Source of the DNA: Legionella nautarum
GTDB lineage: Bacteria; Pseudomonadota; Gammaproteobacteria; Legionellales; Legionellaceae
NCBI RefSeq assembly: GCF_001467895.1
Contig: NZ_LNYO01000027.1
Span: 23,599 to 75,981 of the forward strand
Reading direction: 5' to 3'
Length of the DNA stretch: 52,383 bases
In this document: positions 1 to 10,001 of the stretch, piece after piece
How the letters are laid out: every line of letters begins with the position of its first letter
How positions within the stretch are numbered: position 1 is the first letter of the stretch
Notes under the pieces: generated by a model
What the model was told of the DNA's origin: nothing
The model's input: the letters and a program-made list of their open reading frames with translations, nothing else
The model's database searches: none
Program-made: the position numbers and the translations under genes

Positions 1-40
1 CTTGGATTTTTAGGGATAAGCCCTTCAATGCCTAATGCTC
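1..40 (-). pseudogene. Possible fragment of a second umuC-like gene running off the left edge
   Basis: Read on the minus strand the first bases encode EGLIPK in frame. The underlying 20 bases differ at only one position from the EGLIPK segment near the C-terminus of the intact umuC at 8736-9998. No start or longer reading frame is visible inside the window. It may be the remnant of a duplicated umuC or part of an unrelated gene that continues to the left. The match is short, so this is weak. Confidence 0.2.
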
Positions 41-129
41 CGGAACTTGCGCTGTGACGCAAAAATGCAGCACAAATTTATTGCCAATAATACTTTATTA
101 AGTCAAATACTGCGTAATATGCAGGTGGT

Positions 130-255
130 TTAGTATTTTGCTTCGCCTAAAACTGGCCTCAATAAGCCTGATTGAGTGAGATATAGAATATCGGTAATCC
201 CCCCATCTAATTTATAATGCTGACCATTTTCTATCTGCCAGTGGCCTCTAATAGG
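130..255 (-). pseudogene. Transposase-like remnant (RGHWQIEN motif)
   Basis: A 41-residue open stretch ending in TAA contains PIRGHWQIENGQHYKLDG. This resembles the R-x-H-W-x-I-E-N signature around the catalytic glutamate of ISAs1/IS4-type transposases. A stop codon lies two codons upstream of the segment and the residues after LDG do not look like the family. I read it as an insertion-sequence relic, not a gene. The rest of 1-328 holds no gene I can support. Confidence 0.35.
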
Positions 256-328
256 ATTTTACAGATATTTGTTTATTTTTCATTCTTATGATGTAATTTT
301 TTACTCTTTAGGAAAATAAAGAGATATC

Positions 329-922
329 ATGACTAAATTTGCGTCTATTCCAACCAAATCCAATTTACAAAATTCCCCTGCTCAAGACACTAGCAACGAA
401 ACAGAAAAATACGAATATCAAAATATTGTTCTAAAACTTTCTAATTTAACTAAAAAATACCAAGACAATTTAAATAAAGAAAACCTTCAAGAAAAGCAAA
501 TTAATCAAATACTTCAAAGACTACTTATTAACTTAGAAAATCCCAGTACAACTGACAAAACCAAAATTCGAGAGTTCTACGATTTTTTGAATTCCCGCCA
601 TCCTAAGGCCGGAATTAAAAATATAGATGTTATTCAGCAGGATGAAAACATTTCTGCCTCAAAGTTTATATTGGGGACTTTTTTTATTATGGCCAGTATT
701 ATGACCGGTGTATTTCCTTTTATTCTTATTGTTTCTGGATTGGTATACCTTGCCACGGATAGAAGTCTTTTTGATATATTTAATACAAACGGTGAGCAAT
801 ATGCAAAGGAAGTAACTCTGGTGGAAGCGCGAGATTTGAAGAAATATGGGGTTTTCTTTAACCCAGCGCCTCCTACCGAAGAAGAGGAAACTGATTTACC
901 CTTTATGGGCATAAAGATATAA
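329..922 (+). CDS. Hypothetical two-TM protein with acidic C-terminus, possible Dot/Icm substrate
   Basis: I do not recognise this 197-aa protein. Residues 1-110 are polar and rich in Asn, Gln and Lys with helical, coiled-coil-like spacing. Residues about 112-148 form two closely spaced hydrophobic segments, a hairpin-type membrane anchor. The C-terminus carries a TEEEETD acidic run about 15 residues from the end, followed by a hydrophobic tail. An E-block of this kind near the C-terminus is a recognised feature of many Legionella Dot/Icm effectors, so translocation is a reasonable guess but unproven. The start is supported by AAAGAG a few bases upstream. It stands alone and converges with the next gene. 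Confidence 0.6.
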   Translation: MTKFASIPTKSNLQNSPAQDTSNETEKYEYQNIVLKLSNLTKKYQDNLNKENLQEKQINQILQRLLINLENPSTTDKTKIREFYDFLNSRHPKAGIKNIDVIQQDENISASKFILGTFFIMASIMTGVFPFILIVSGLVYLATDRSLFDIFNTNGEQYAKEVTLVEARDLKKYGVFFNPAPPTEEEETDLPFMGIKI

Positions 923-968
923 CTTTCTTCTAAACTTCGTCAGTAGTTGAAGTAATAAAATATTCAAT

Positions 969-1007
969 TATCTTGTGGCGATTTTTAAACTAAACCGCCA
1001 TAAGATA
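969..1007. terminator. Hairpin between convergent genes
   Basis: TATCTTGTGGCG and CGCCATAAGATA can pair as a 12-bp stem with one G-U pair and a 15-nt A/T-rich loop. It sits between the stop of the 329-922 gene and the stop of the minus-strand gene that ends at 1070. No strong U-tract follows on either strand, so a terminator role is likely from position only. Confidence 0.4.
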
Positions 1008-1069
1008 TAATGAACTTGCATTGACCTTCCCCCCGAGTTAGTACCACTTTTTCGATGAGATTTATTAGC

Positions 1070-1957
1070 TTATGCTACCTGCTTAGCGTATTCAACAGGC
1101 GGCATATAATTGAGTTGATAAGACGAAGTATCTTTCCATTTTGCGGGTACAAGAGAAGTCCCCGTTGTGGTATTTATAAAATTAACATTTTTTTCAATCA
1201 ACCACCCTGACCAATACAATTTTTCTTCAATCATCCATGACTTAGAAAACCAATGTTGCAAGCCTAAATAGCCAACGGGGGCTTGAATAATATTTAAGGA
1301 AAAATTAGGAGTGAACGCATTGTCTAAAGAACTAGTACCATACCCATAAGTATTCACACCCGTATAGAAAGCCAAGGTTAGATAATTGCTAGAGTTAATT
1401 TTATAATAAAGCCCTAAATCGCCAGTGTAATTTCTTCCTTTTATCTTATTAATTTGATTCCCTCTCTGACCAATAAAAAAATCAAGTTCACCAAGCTTGT
1501 TGTACTCTAGATTAATTCCCAATCCAATGGCTAAACTATTATTGATTTGATAACTCAGAAGTAGACCACCCCGATAATAAAGAAAATAAGTTCTTGTTGA
1601 ATTATTCCTAAGAATTGAATTTTTTGGCCATTCTAAGTATCCATACACACTTGGCGTGATATTGAGTCCTATAACAACGCGTTCATTTAAGCGATAAGAG
1701 GTTAATAGAAAAGGCAGTGAATCATGAACACGACTTTTCACTTTTCCAGTGCCAAGGGTGGTTTTTCCTTTAAAATAGAGGTGCGGCATCATAAAAAGAT
1801 TACCACCAATCACCTGAAAATGTTCTGTTTGTTTTAATTCGGCCGGATTGAGAAAAAAATTCAAAGGCTGATCAACTGCACCATATACTCTATTAGAGAT
1901 AATACTTACATGGCTTAATAGAAAGATGACAAGAAAGGATAAAAAATTAGTTCTCAT
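1070..1957 (-). CDS. Predicted outer-membrane beta-barrel protein
   Basis: The 295-aa protein starts with MRTNFLSFLVIFLLSHVS, a plausible Sec signal peptide ending near VYGA. The mature part alternates short beta-like stretches rich in Gly, Tyr, Asn and aromatic residues (for example LTLAFYTGVNTYGYG and YLGLQHWFSKSW), as in transporter-like outer-membrane barrels. I chose the Met at 1957 over an upstream start at 1990. The longer form would place 11 charged residues before the signal peptide and overlap the kinase stop. The substrate is unknown. It lies downstream of, and in the same direction as, the histidine kinase at 1977, so co-transcription is likely. Confidence 0.6.
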   Translation of the reverse strand: MRTNFLSFLVIFLLSHVSIISNRVYGAVDQPLNFFLNPAELKQTEHFQVIGGNLFMMPHLYFKGKTTLGTGKVKSRVHDSLPFLLTSYRLNERVVIGLNITPSVYGYLEWPKNSILRNNSTRTYFLYYRGGLLLSYQINNSLAIGLGINLEYNKLGELDFFIGQRGNQINKIKGRNYTGDLGLYYKINSSNYLTLAFYTGVNTYGYGTSSLDNAFTPNFSLNIIQAPVGYLGLQHWFSKSWMIEEKLYWSGWLIEKNVNFINTTTGTSLVPAKWKDTSSYQLNYMPPVEYAKQVA

Positions 1958-1976
1958 TAAAGTCCGTTTTTGGTCT

Positions 1977-4391
1977 TTACATCGATGCAATAAGTCGGTT
2001 TTTAATTAACAAATAAGTCTCTGCTAACACTTCTAATAACTGCTGATATAGTTTTTCTAAGGAATGTGAGTGGCCTGCTTTACGATACCGTTCGAGGTAT
2101 TGACAGGCATATTGCATTCGTATGGTACCTACATAAGAAGCACCTCCCTTCGCTTTATGAGCTAATTTTTCAACTTCGTTCCAATCTTTAGCTTCATGCG
2201 CTTTTTGAATATCGCTTTGAATTTTGGGGATTTCAATAAGCATTAATTGTAACATTTCATTTAAAACACTCTCATTTGACATTGTTTCTATGCCTTTAGC
2301 GAGATCAAATAAGGGAAACTGCTCAAGCTCAAACAATTCTTTCTCGGTGTTAGGTAAATCTATCCCTAATCCTTTAGGAAAGGTAGGATCTGTATTGTCT
2401 TGAGAAACCGAAATGTTTTGCACATTTCTTTCAGTATCAGTAGATTTAAATAGATATTCATCAAAAATTTTCCCTAAAAATTCGATGCGTAAAGGCTTTT
2501 GGACTACTTTATCAATTCCAGAATTGACACCAGATGCCTCCACCTCTCGCTTAGCATGGCCTGTTAACGCAATGATAGGAACCCGCTTCTTATGATGACT
2601 TTTTTCCCACTTTCGTAAATGTTGAGAAAACACCAAACCAGAAATATTAGGTAGACCGATATCGGTAAGAATTAAGTCAAATACATTTGAAGTCGCTAGA
2701 GCCAACGCTTCGGTACCATCCATCGCTGAAGTAAAACGACAACCGGTTTCCTTAATCATTCCCTCAAGGACTCGTAGAGCGACCAGGTCATCTTCGACTA
2801 AAAGAAGATGAGGCCTATGATTTTTCTTCATTAACCCTATTTTTTCTTTAATGCGACTATTTACTGAAGTGAGTGAAGCTGCGCTTTTATCAACAGGCAC
2901 AGAATCAGGATTACCTATTTTAAAGGGTAAATCAAAAGAAAAAGTGGAACCTTTATCAACTTGACTCGTTAAGTGAATTTTTCCTCCTAAGCGCTTTACA
3001 TATTTCTTTACAATGTGTAACCCAATACCATGCCCCTTGTACATTCCTTTATAGGAAGGGCTTGCTCTATAAAATCGTCTAAAAATTTTCTCTCGAGCCT
3101 CATCAGGGATCCCAATTCCCGTATCGATAACCATAAAATTAAGCTTTACTTTATGAGTAGCTCGCTGAATCACTTTAATATTTATTTCAACATAGCCTTT
3201 TAAGGTAAATTTAATCGCATTGCCTAATAAATTAAGTAAAATTCGATTGAGTTTGACGCGATCTCCAATCAGATAAGTAGGAAGTTCATTATCAATGTTC
3301 ACTTTAAACTGAAGATCTTTTAACTTAAGGGTTGGCATTTCAAGCGCTACAATGGCTTCAATCGATTGACGTAAATCAAAACATTCTTCATGAATATCGT
3401 CTTCAGAAATGTTCTCAGCAGAGATAATATCAAGCACTCCATTGAGCAAATCTAATAATTGTTCACCACTTTCATTAATTAAATGAGCATCTTCTTTGGC
3501 AATTGCATCTTTAAGATTAAGTTCTAGGTTTCTTGCCATACCAATGATACCCGTTAGGGGAGTCCGAACGTCATGACTCATGTTGGCAATAAATTCTGAC
3601 TTTGCGCGACTTGCTATCTCTGCTTGTTCTTTCGCGTTTTTAAGAGCTGTAATATCTGTAGAAATACCGGCCACCCCAATGATTTCACTATTTTTATTTC
3701 GTAAAGGAACACGGCTTGTTAAAAAATGAAAAACAACACCATTGGTGCCGGGTAAAGGGGGGTCTTCAATACCGTAGATTGCTTTACCTGTCTCAAGAAC
3801 GGATAGATCATCCTTTTTTAATTTATTAGCTAATCCCTCAGGCCAATCGCAGAGAACAGATAATTCTTCATAGGTTTTACCCCGAAATTGCTCAATGGTC
3901 ATACCAAGCATAGTCAATACGTTTTGATTACAACCAAGCATGAAACAATTTTTATCCATCCAATAGACATTACAAGGCATGTTTTCAATAAGCGTTTCCA
4001 TTTGGTAAATGGCATTTTTGTTTTCGCTTTCTGAAAAATTAACAGTCTTAAAAACATGAAATAAACCCTCTGGCGTTTCAACGGAAAACGCTTGCCATTG
4101 GTATCGTGTGTTATTGATGATAGTGTCAATCGTTTGATTAAAGGTCTGAATATGCATAGGAACACGCGCATAATCAGAAATAAAGCAAGGAATCAGCGCC
4201 TGGTGGCAAAGCGTTTTAAATGACTTACCTTGCGCTTCTAACAGCGTGCAATGAAACAATTTTTCAGCACCTTGATTCAAAATAGAAACATTAAATTGCT
4301 CATCCAAAATCACAAGGATTTCTTGCAGTTGGTTTGCGATTGAAAGAAGTAAGGGATTTTGTTTTATAAAATTAAGATAATTTATGGACAT
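1977..4391 (-). CDS. PAS-containing hybrid histidine kinase with receiver and HPt domains (ArcB-like)
   Basis: No membrane segment is apparent, so this is probably a cytoplasmic sensor. Domain order is: two PAS-like regions (the second ends with GISTDIT); HisKA with the H-box NMSHDVRTPLTG (His about 273 with this start); HATPase_c with an N-box (LLNLLGNAIKF) and G-boxes (DTGIGIP, KGHGIGL); a receiver with phospho-acceptor Asp in LILTDIGLPN; and a C-terminal HPt with His in LAHKAKGGAS. This is the layout of phosphorelay kinases such as ArcB. An ORF start at 4448 would overlap the divergent gene at 4440. The Met at 4391, with AGGA upstream, avoids this. The cognate response regulator is not in the window. 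Confidence 0.85.
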   Translation of the reverse strand: MSINYLNFIKQNPLLLSIANQLQEILVILDEQFNVSILNQGAEKLFHCTLLEAQGKSFKTLCHQALIPCFISDYARVPMHIQTFNQTIDTIINNTRYQWQAFSVETPEGLFHVFKTVNFSESENKNAIYQMETLIENMPCNVYWMDKNCFMLGCNQNVLTMLGMTIEQFRGKTYEELSVLCDWPEGLANKLKKDDLSVLETGKAIYGIEDPPLPGTNGVVFHFLTSRVPLRNKNSEIIGVAGISTDITALKNAKEQAEIASRAKSEFIANMSHDVRTPLTGIIGMARNLELNLKDAIAKEDAHLINESGEQLLDLLNGVLDIISAENISEDDIHEECFDLRQSIEAIVALEMPTLKLKDLQFKVNIDNELPTYLIGDRVKLNRILLNLLGNAIKFTLKGYVEINIKVIQRATHKVKLNFMVIDTGIGIPDEAREKIFRRFYRASPSYKGMYKGHGIGLHIVKKYVKRLGGKIHLTSQVDKGSTFSFDLPFKIGNPDSVPVDKSAASLTSVNSRIKEKIGLMKKNHRPHLLLVEDDLVALRVLEGMIKETGCRFTSAMDGTEALALATSNVFDLILTDIGLPNISGLVFSQHLRKWEKSHHKKRVPIIALTGHAKREVEASGVNSGIDKVVQKPLRIEFLGKIFDEYLFKSTDTERNVQNISVSQDNTDPTFPKGLGIDLPNTEKELFELEQFPLFDLAKGIETMSNESVLNEMLQLMLIEIPKIQSDIQKAHEAKDWNEVEKLAHKAKGGASYVGTIRMQYACQYLERYRKAGHSHSLEKLYQQLLEVLAETYLLIKNRLIASM

Positions 4392-4439
4392 TCTGGTATC
4401 ATATCCTATCATTGAAACATCATTTGCCCACTTTTTATT

Positions 4440-7400
4440 ATGGATCAAACGTGCTATTTAATTGGCGAAGATAGCCTCTTAATCCAATGTGGGAACCTAC
4501 TTCTCTCTAATCACTATAATATTAGCCTAGTTATTTCCCCAATCAAATCCATTCACCGATGGGCAAAAAAAAATAAGATTTCGGTGATTAAAGCTATTGA
4601 TGAGCTGGATTTCGATAAAACACCTCAGGTTGATTATATTTTTAGTATAGTGAATAGCCATCTTTTATCGTCTTCCTTCCTAAAATTGGCTCGTAAGCAC
4701 GTGATTAATTACCATGACTCTCTACTACCCGATTATGCAGGCCTAAATGCAACAAGTTGGGCTTTAGTCAATGGCGAGCGGCAACATGGCATTACCTGGC
4801 ATATCGTCAATGAGCAAATCGATGAGGGAGATATTCTTATTCAACGCTCTTTTCCTATCGAAAACAACGCTACAGCATTAAGTTTGAATTTGCGTTGTTA
4901 TGAGCTTGCCATCGATAGCTTTAGTGAGCTACTCCATTCTCTACAATCTGAATCTTATGTGACTCAATCGCAATCTTTAGCCAATCGGCGCTATTTTTCA
5001 GCGACTCATCTTTTGCCTGAGCTTGGTTTTATTAATTGGCAAACCATGTCAGCCGATTTCATTGTGAGGCTGCACCATGCATTACTACTCGGACACTACA
5101 AAAATAATATTGGACTATTAAAAATCTATCTAGGGCAAGATTTTTTAATTGTTTTAGACGCGCAGCTTATTAATAAGCCAGCCGATAGAAAAAATCCAGG
5201 AACAATCTTAAATGTCAGTTTAGGCGAGATGCAAATCTCAACCTGTCAGGGCATTGTTAATTTGCACTTTAAACTACCTAGCGCTAGAAAAATAACAACG
5301 GAGATTATTGCTACCTATAATTTATTGCCTGGAATTGAACTTCCTTCGTTACCCGAAAACTTAATGGCACTGCACACTAAAAGCTATAAGGATGCCTTAA
5401 CCCATGAGGGATTTTGGATAAAACAATTACAATCTTCAACCGAACATAAGCATTATGCGTCTTTTTCTCATCAAGAAAGAGAATTTGAACAAGCCGTTAG
5501 TGTTTTACAATTGAATCAATTACCTCTTAACTCAGCCATAAAAGACCTTTTTATCCTATTATTAACAAGCTTTTTAATTTATTTTTTTCGTCTCAATAAT
5601 TATGAAAAAACCTCCTTGCACCTAATTCCTAATACTCGCTCCTCTTCACAAAAGAATCTACCGAGTCTTTTTCCGTCCTTTCTCCCCTTCAATTGGCCAG
5701 AGCTTGATGAAGCTTATTCCTTAGAAAAGATGATGAAGCGTGTAGAAAAAAAATACCAAAAATTACTCCTCCATGTGGGCTACCTAGGGGATATTTTTTT
5801 AAGACAGCCTGAACTCGAAGATTATGTTGCCCCATCCATTGCCATCAGTTTTTCACCAATTGAGTTATATCGCCTTCCTAGCAGCATCACTATTTACATT
5901 CAGGTAGATGAAATAAAGGGGAATATCCATAGTTACCATCGCCTAGATGAGGAACATAATAAAACGGAGCTGCAATCGTTTCGCTATTTCAACAGCCATA
6001 TTTCAAAGATAATCGAGATTTTGATTAATAGTCCTAAAACTCCTATTAACGAGTTTTGCTTTCTTAGTGCGAGTGAAATAAATATTTTAAACGAATTAGC
6101 CACAGGGAAAACATATCCTCTCCCGCCAGATTCGCTCACTACTTTGTTTGAAAAGAAGGTCAATGAACTACCTCACGCCACCGCCCTATTAATGAACAAT
6201 AAGGCTATTTCTTATTTACAACTTTGGCAAATGGCTGAAATTATTGCCGATTTAGTCCGAACCACGGTTCCTGCACAAACGTTTATTGGCCTTTATACTT
6301 CTCGAAACCCTATTATGCTAGCAATGATTTTCGGGATATTAAAAGCAGATTGTGTGTATGTCCCTTTAGATATTAAATACCCTCTTGGTAAAATTGAATT
6401 AATTGCTAGTCGTGCAAAATTGGACCTAATCTTCACCACAAGCGAATTTACCCAACCATTAATTGATTTTTTTAAGACCCAAAGCCTTTCAATTATTGAT
6501 ATTGAAAAGCTATTAGACAACAAAACACAATCCTTAAAAACCTTCAACACACCAATTCTGCGTCCCGCTGAAAACCGTCTTGCTTATATCATGTTTACCT
6601 CAGGAACAACCGGTGAACCTAAAGGCGTTATTATCAGCCAAAACAATGTGATTAACTATTGTTTTTGGTTCATGGAAACGACCCAATTTAACGCCGAGTC
6701 AGTAATTGACTTCTCATCCTCAATTGCTTTTGACCTATCCGTTCCTTGCACTATTGCGCCTTTACTCGCAGGAGGAACTATCGCAATTTGTACAGAAGAA
6801 GAAAAATTTAACCCCAAATTATATTTAGCGCATCTACTAAGGTATAGAGTCACCCATACTGAACTCACTCCTGGTTATGTCGAGCTACTACTCAACCACC
6901 CTGAAATGATTCAGAATTTAAGTCAACTTAGATATCTTTTGCTCGGTGCAGATACAGTGCATACCAATGAAGTCAATCATTGGCTATCACTCTGTCCTCA
7001 CACACAAATAGTCAATGAATATGGACCAACCGAAGCAACCGTTTCTGTAACGTCCTATTTTGTTACCCCTCATTCACCCCTTCACACCGCCACAATCCCA
7101 ATTGGTAAACCTGCTTTTAACAGTTTTTGCTATGTACTCGATAAATTTAATAATTTATGCCCTTTTGGCATGAAAGGCGAGCTTCATGTGGCCGGCAATC
7201 AAATTGCTCTAGGGTATCTCGAAAAACCTCAAATTACCGCTCAAAAATTTATTTCTTTATGTTTCAATGACAAGGATTCGATTCGTGCCTATAAAACCGG
7301 TGATGAGGTTTGCTGGAATGCTGATGGGCAATTGCAATTTTTTGGTCGCAATGATTTTCAAATCAAGCTTCATGGATATCGAATCGAACTTTCTGCTATA

Positions 7401-8630
7401 GAAGCCTTATTAATGCAACAGGATTCAATCCATCAAGCCGTAGTAAGGCTTAAAAAGCAGAATAAAGAAAAATCCTTATGTGCCTATTTAGTGGCTAAAC
7501 CTAATAAAACGATAGTATTAGATGAGTTACAACATTATTTAGCTAATTATCTGCCTTCATACATGTTACCTAAGGATTTCTTCTTAGTGAAAAGTATTCC
7601 CTTAAAGGAAAATGAAAAAATTGATCTTGAACGATTAGAAAACGAAATGGATAAACAACTAATCGCTCCTCCCACTATGCCCTACAATAGCTTAACGTCA
7701 ACGCAAGAATACTGCTTAAAAACATGGCAGAATGTTTTTAAAAAGACCGTGCTAATTGAGGACAATTTTTTTGATTTAGGTGGGGACTCGTTAATTGCAC
7801 TACAAATTATAACTGTTCTTAAAGCACATTATTCAATTCCTCTTTCCCTAAGTTGTTTATTTGAAAGCCCAACCATTTTGTCTCTTTCAGCGCAAATAGA
7901 TAGGCTTCTAAAACAGCACTCCCCTCAAAAACTTATCCTCAATTACTCCAACACATTAATTAAACTGTCTACTGGTAGCTATCCTACTCCTCTTTTCTTA
8001 GTCCATCCGGTCGGCGGCTCGATTTTTTGGTATCAACAATTAGCAAAGCAACTAGAAGGCAAATACACGGTTTACGGTATTCAAGATCCCAATCTTGAAG
8101 AAGAGCAATTTAAATTTCAAAATATTGAAGAAATGGCTGCTTTTTACCTACAAGCAATCTCGTCTGTTTATCAAGGAAATCAGTTTTGTTTAGGAGGTGC
8201 ATCATTTGGAGCAACAGTCGCCTTTGAAATGGCTTATCAATTACAACAAGCCGGTTTTAGCATTCCATTCTTAGGCTTATTAGATGGCTGGGCACATTAC
8301 CCCTCTAGTCTAATGAAAGAAGATTCATTAAACCTAATTTCCCAAAACAACCAATATATTACGGAAGAGCAACGGCTTCGTCTTTTAAGCCAAGAGGAAT
8401 ACAGGAAAAAATTGCTTAATCAATATGCTATCCCTACCCTATCGGCCAATGTCTTATTATTCAAAGCGCAGAAATTATGGAAAAGTTTTGCAGAGATTAA
8501 TGATACTTATAACGGATGGCAAAGTTATGTCCACGGAAAAATTACTGTTCATCTTGTTCCAGGGGATCATGAAAGCATGTTCTTTCATCCTAATATCGAA
8601 AAATGGGCTCATTTGTTTTTTACTATTTAA
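4440..8630 (+). CDS. Single-module nonribosomal peptide synthetase: formyltransferase - C-like - A - PCP - thioesterase
   Basis: This 1396-aa multidomain enzyme begins with a formyltransferase domain carrying the catalytic Asn90-x-His92 of NYHDSLLPDYAG and Asp128 of QIDEGD. An FMT_C-like segment extends to about 310. Residues about 320-530 look like half a condensation domain, but no HHxxxDG motif is present. An adenylation domain follows, with A3 FTSGTTGEPKG (about 719), A4 FDLS, A5 NEYGPTEATV and the terminal Lys in LKENEKID. A carrier domain has LGGDSL (Ser about 1118). The C-terminal thioesterase has GGASFGAT (Ser about 1254) and a late GDHE histidine. By analogy with formylating initiation modules such as LgrA, it may formylate an aminoacyl-PCP and release it. 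The product is unknown. It is divergent from the kinase with only 48 bp between starts. Confidence 0.85.
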   Translation: MDQTCYLIGEDSLLIQCGNLLLSNHYNISLVISPIKSIHRWAKKNKISVIKAIDELDFDKTPQVDYIFSIVNSHLLSSSFLKLARKHVINYHDSLLPDYAGLNATSWALVNGERQHGITWHIVNEQIDEGDILIQRSFPIENNATALSLNLRCYELAIDSFSELLHSLQSESYVTQSQSLANRRYFSATHLLPELGFINWQTMSADFIVRLHHALLLGHYKNNIGLLKIYLGQDFLIVLDAQLINKPADRKNPGTILNVSLGEMQISTCQGIVNLHFKLPSARKITTEIIATYNLLPGIELPSLPENLMALHTKSYKDALTHEGFWIKQLQSSTEHKHYASFSHQEREFEQAVSVLQLNQLPLNSAIKDLFILLLTSFLIYFFRLNNYEKTSLHLIPNTRSSSQKNLPSLFPSFLPFNWPELDEAYSLEKMMKRVEKKYQKLLLHVGYLGDIFLRQPELEDYVAPSIAISFSPIELYRLPSSITIYIQVDEIKGNIHSYHRLDEEHNKTELQSFRYFNSHISKIIEILINSPKTPINEFCFLSASEINILNELATGKTYPLPPDSLTTLFEKKVNELPHATALLMNNKAISYLQLWQMAEIIADLVRTTVPAQTFIGLYTSRNPIMLAMIFGILKADCVYVPLDIKYPLGKIELIASRAKLDLIFTTSEFTQPLIDFFKTQSLSIIDIEKLLDNKTQSLKTFNTPILRPAENRLAYIMFTSGTTGEPKGVIISQNNVINYCFWFMETTQFNAESVIDFSSSIAFDLSVPCTIAPLLAGGTIAICTEEEKFNPKLYLAHLLRYRVTHTELTPGYVELLLNHPEMIQNLSQLRYLLLGADTVHTNEVNHWLSLCPHTQIVNEYGPTEATVSVTSYFVTPHSPLHTATIPIGKPAFNSFCYVLDKFNNLCPFGMKGELHVAGNQIALGYLEKPQITAQKFISLCFNDKDSIRAYKTGDEVCWNADGQLQFFGRNDFQIKLHGYRIELSAIEALLMQQDSIHQAVVRLKKQNKEKSLCAYLVAKPNKTIVLDELQHYLANYLPSYMLPKDFFLVKSIPLKENEKIDLERLENEMDKQLIAPPTMPYNSLTSTQEYCLKTWQNVFKKTVLIEDNFFDLGGDSLIALQIITVLKAHYSIPLSLSCLFESPTILSLSAQIDRLLKQHSPQKLILNYSNTLIKLSTGSYPTPLFLVHPVGGSIFWYQQLAKQLEGKYTVYGIQDPNLEEEQFKFQNIEEMAAFYLQAISSVYQGNQFCLGGASFGATVAFEMAYQLQQAGFSIPFLGLLDGWAHYPSSLMKEDSLNLISQNNQYITEEQRLRLLSQEEYRKKLLNQYAIPTLSANVLLFKAQKLWKSFAEINDTYNGWQSYVHGKITVHLVPGDHESMFFHPNIEKWAHLFFTI

Positions 8631-8735
8631 TATATTAATGGCTCACTATCAAAATTCACTTCACCAAAATTAACAAATAGCTTTGGGCCGCTTCTTCATT
8701 CAGACTAAAGTGCCTTCCCCGTATTTGTTTTAAAT

Positions 8736-9998
8736 CTAGGTTAAATTTTTCACAATGGGTAAATCAGTCCACCGTGTGGTATAGGCTGGTGACTTAAGCT
8801 CAGCCCGCATCGCCCATGGTTTAGAAGCCCCTTCTGATGCTAAGTGAATCGTTTCGCGCCCAAAACGTGCATTAATGGCATCAAAGGTTTTCAATAGCTT
8901 GTCTTTTTTTTCTATTTCGCTATCTGATAGCTGATTAAAGAGGTCGATTTGTTTAAATTGTTTAGGAATAAGCCCTTCAAGGCAAACTCCGACTTTCTTA
9001 TAGCAAAAGCCTGCTTTAAATAATTGTTTCAGGCAGCGTTTGGCAATTTTAGTAATGACCATTAAATCATCGGTAGGATTAATCAGTTTAAATTGCAGGC
9101 TTTGACAATATTGCGCTAAATCATGACGAAAGCGATTGGTTTGTACAAACACATAAACATATTGGGCGACTAATCCTTCCTGCCTTAATTTTTCATAAGC
9201 TCTCGCACAATGAGAACTTATCGCTTCGGCAATAACCGACAATTCAGTTTGCATGTCCCCAAAGGATTTAGACGACATGATGGATTGTTTAGGCTCCCTT
9301 ATTTCTAATTCGTTACAAGCAATGCCGCGTAACTCCATGGCTGTTCGCATCAAGACCACATTAAATTTTTGTTTTAAGAGATGCGGATTTAAATGAGCTA
9401 AATCTGCCGCAGTCGCCACCCCTCGCAACAGTAATTTAGTTGACCATTGACGCCCTATTCCCCAAACATCCCCTATGTCAATTTTATTTAGCCAATGGCG
9501 CTCATGAGTGACATTAAAAACAGGGATTTTTAATACCTTCTTACACAGATGATTGGCAATTTTAGCCAGTGTTTTAGTTGGACCTATGCCGATGGAGGTA
9601 GGAATGCCGGTTTCTTTTAAAATACGCTGTTGCAAATTCAAGCAAAAACGGTCGTGCTCTAATTCAGGCAGCGAACTTAAATCTAAAAAAGCCTCATCAA
9701 TGGAATAGATTTCCACATCCGTCCAGTTTTCAAGAATAACGGACATCACCCGATGCGACATATCGCCATAAAGGGTATAATTCGAAGAAAAGACGTTTAC
9801 TTTGTGTTGCCGGCAAAGCGCTTTCACCTCAAAAAAAGGACAGCCCATTTTTATACCGAGCGCTTTAGCCTCATTCGAGCGCGCAATCACGCAGCCGTCG
9901 TTGTTGGACAAGACTACAATGGGTTTATTGCGCAAATCAGGACGAAATAGACGCTCACAGCTCGCGTAAAAATTATTACAATCAATCAATGCGTACAT
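8736..9998 (-). CDS. umuC: DNA polymerase V catalytic subunit UmuC
   Basis: The 420-aa Y-family polymerase has the expected length. The N-terminal [18 protein letters not shown] contains the first metal-binding Asp, followed by [15 protein letters not shown] and the catalytic [10 protein letters not shown] box. A helix-hairpin-helix region ([15 protein letters not shown]) and a little-finger domain follow. UmuC carries out error-prone translesion synthesis together with processed UmuD. The gene starts three bases after the umuD stop, so the two form a tight operon. Plasmid-borne umuDC cassettes are common and usually raise mutagenesis and UV survival of the host. Confidence 0.95.
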   Translation of the reverse strand: MYALIDCNNFYASCERLFRPDLRNKPIVVLSNNDGCVIARSNEAKALGIKMGCPFFEVKALCRQHKVNVFSSNYTLYGDMSHRVMSVILENWTDVEIYSIDEAFLDLSSLPELEHDRFCLNLQQRILKETGIPTSIGIGPTKTLAKIANHLCKKVLKIPVFNVTHERHWLNKIDIGDVWGIGRQWSTKLLLRGVATAADLAHLNPHLLKQKFNVVLMRTAMELRGIACNELEIREPKQSIMSSKSFGDMQTELSVIAEAISSHCARAYEKLRQEGLVAQYVYVFVQTNRFRHDLAQYCQSLQFKLINPTDDLMVITKIAKRCLKQLFKAGFCYKKVGVCLEGLIPKQFKQIDLFNQLSDSEIEKKDKLLKTFDAINARFGRETIHLASEGASKPWAMRAELKSPAYTTRWTDLPIVKNLT

Positions 9999-10001
9999 GA
10001 G

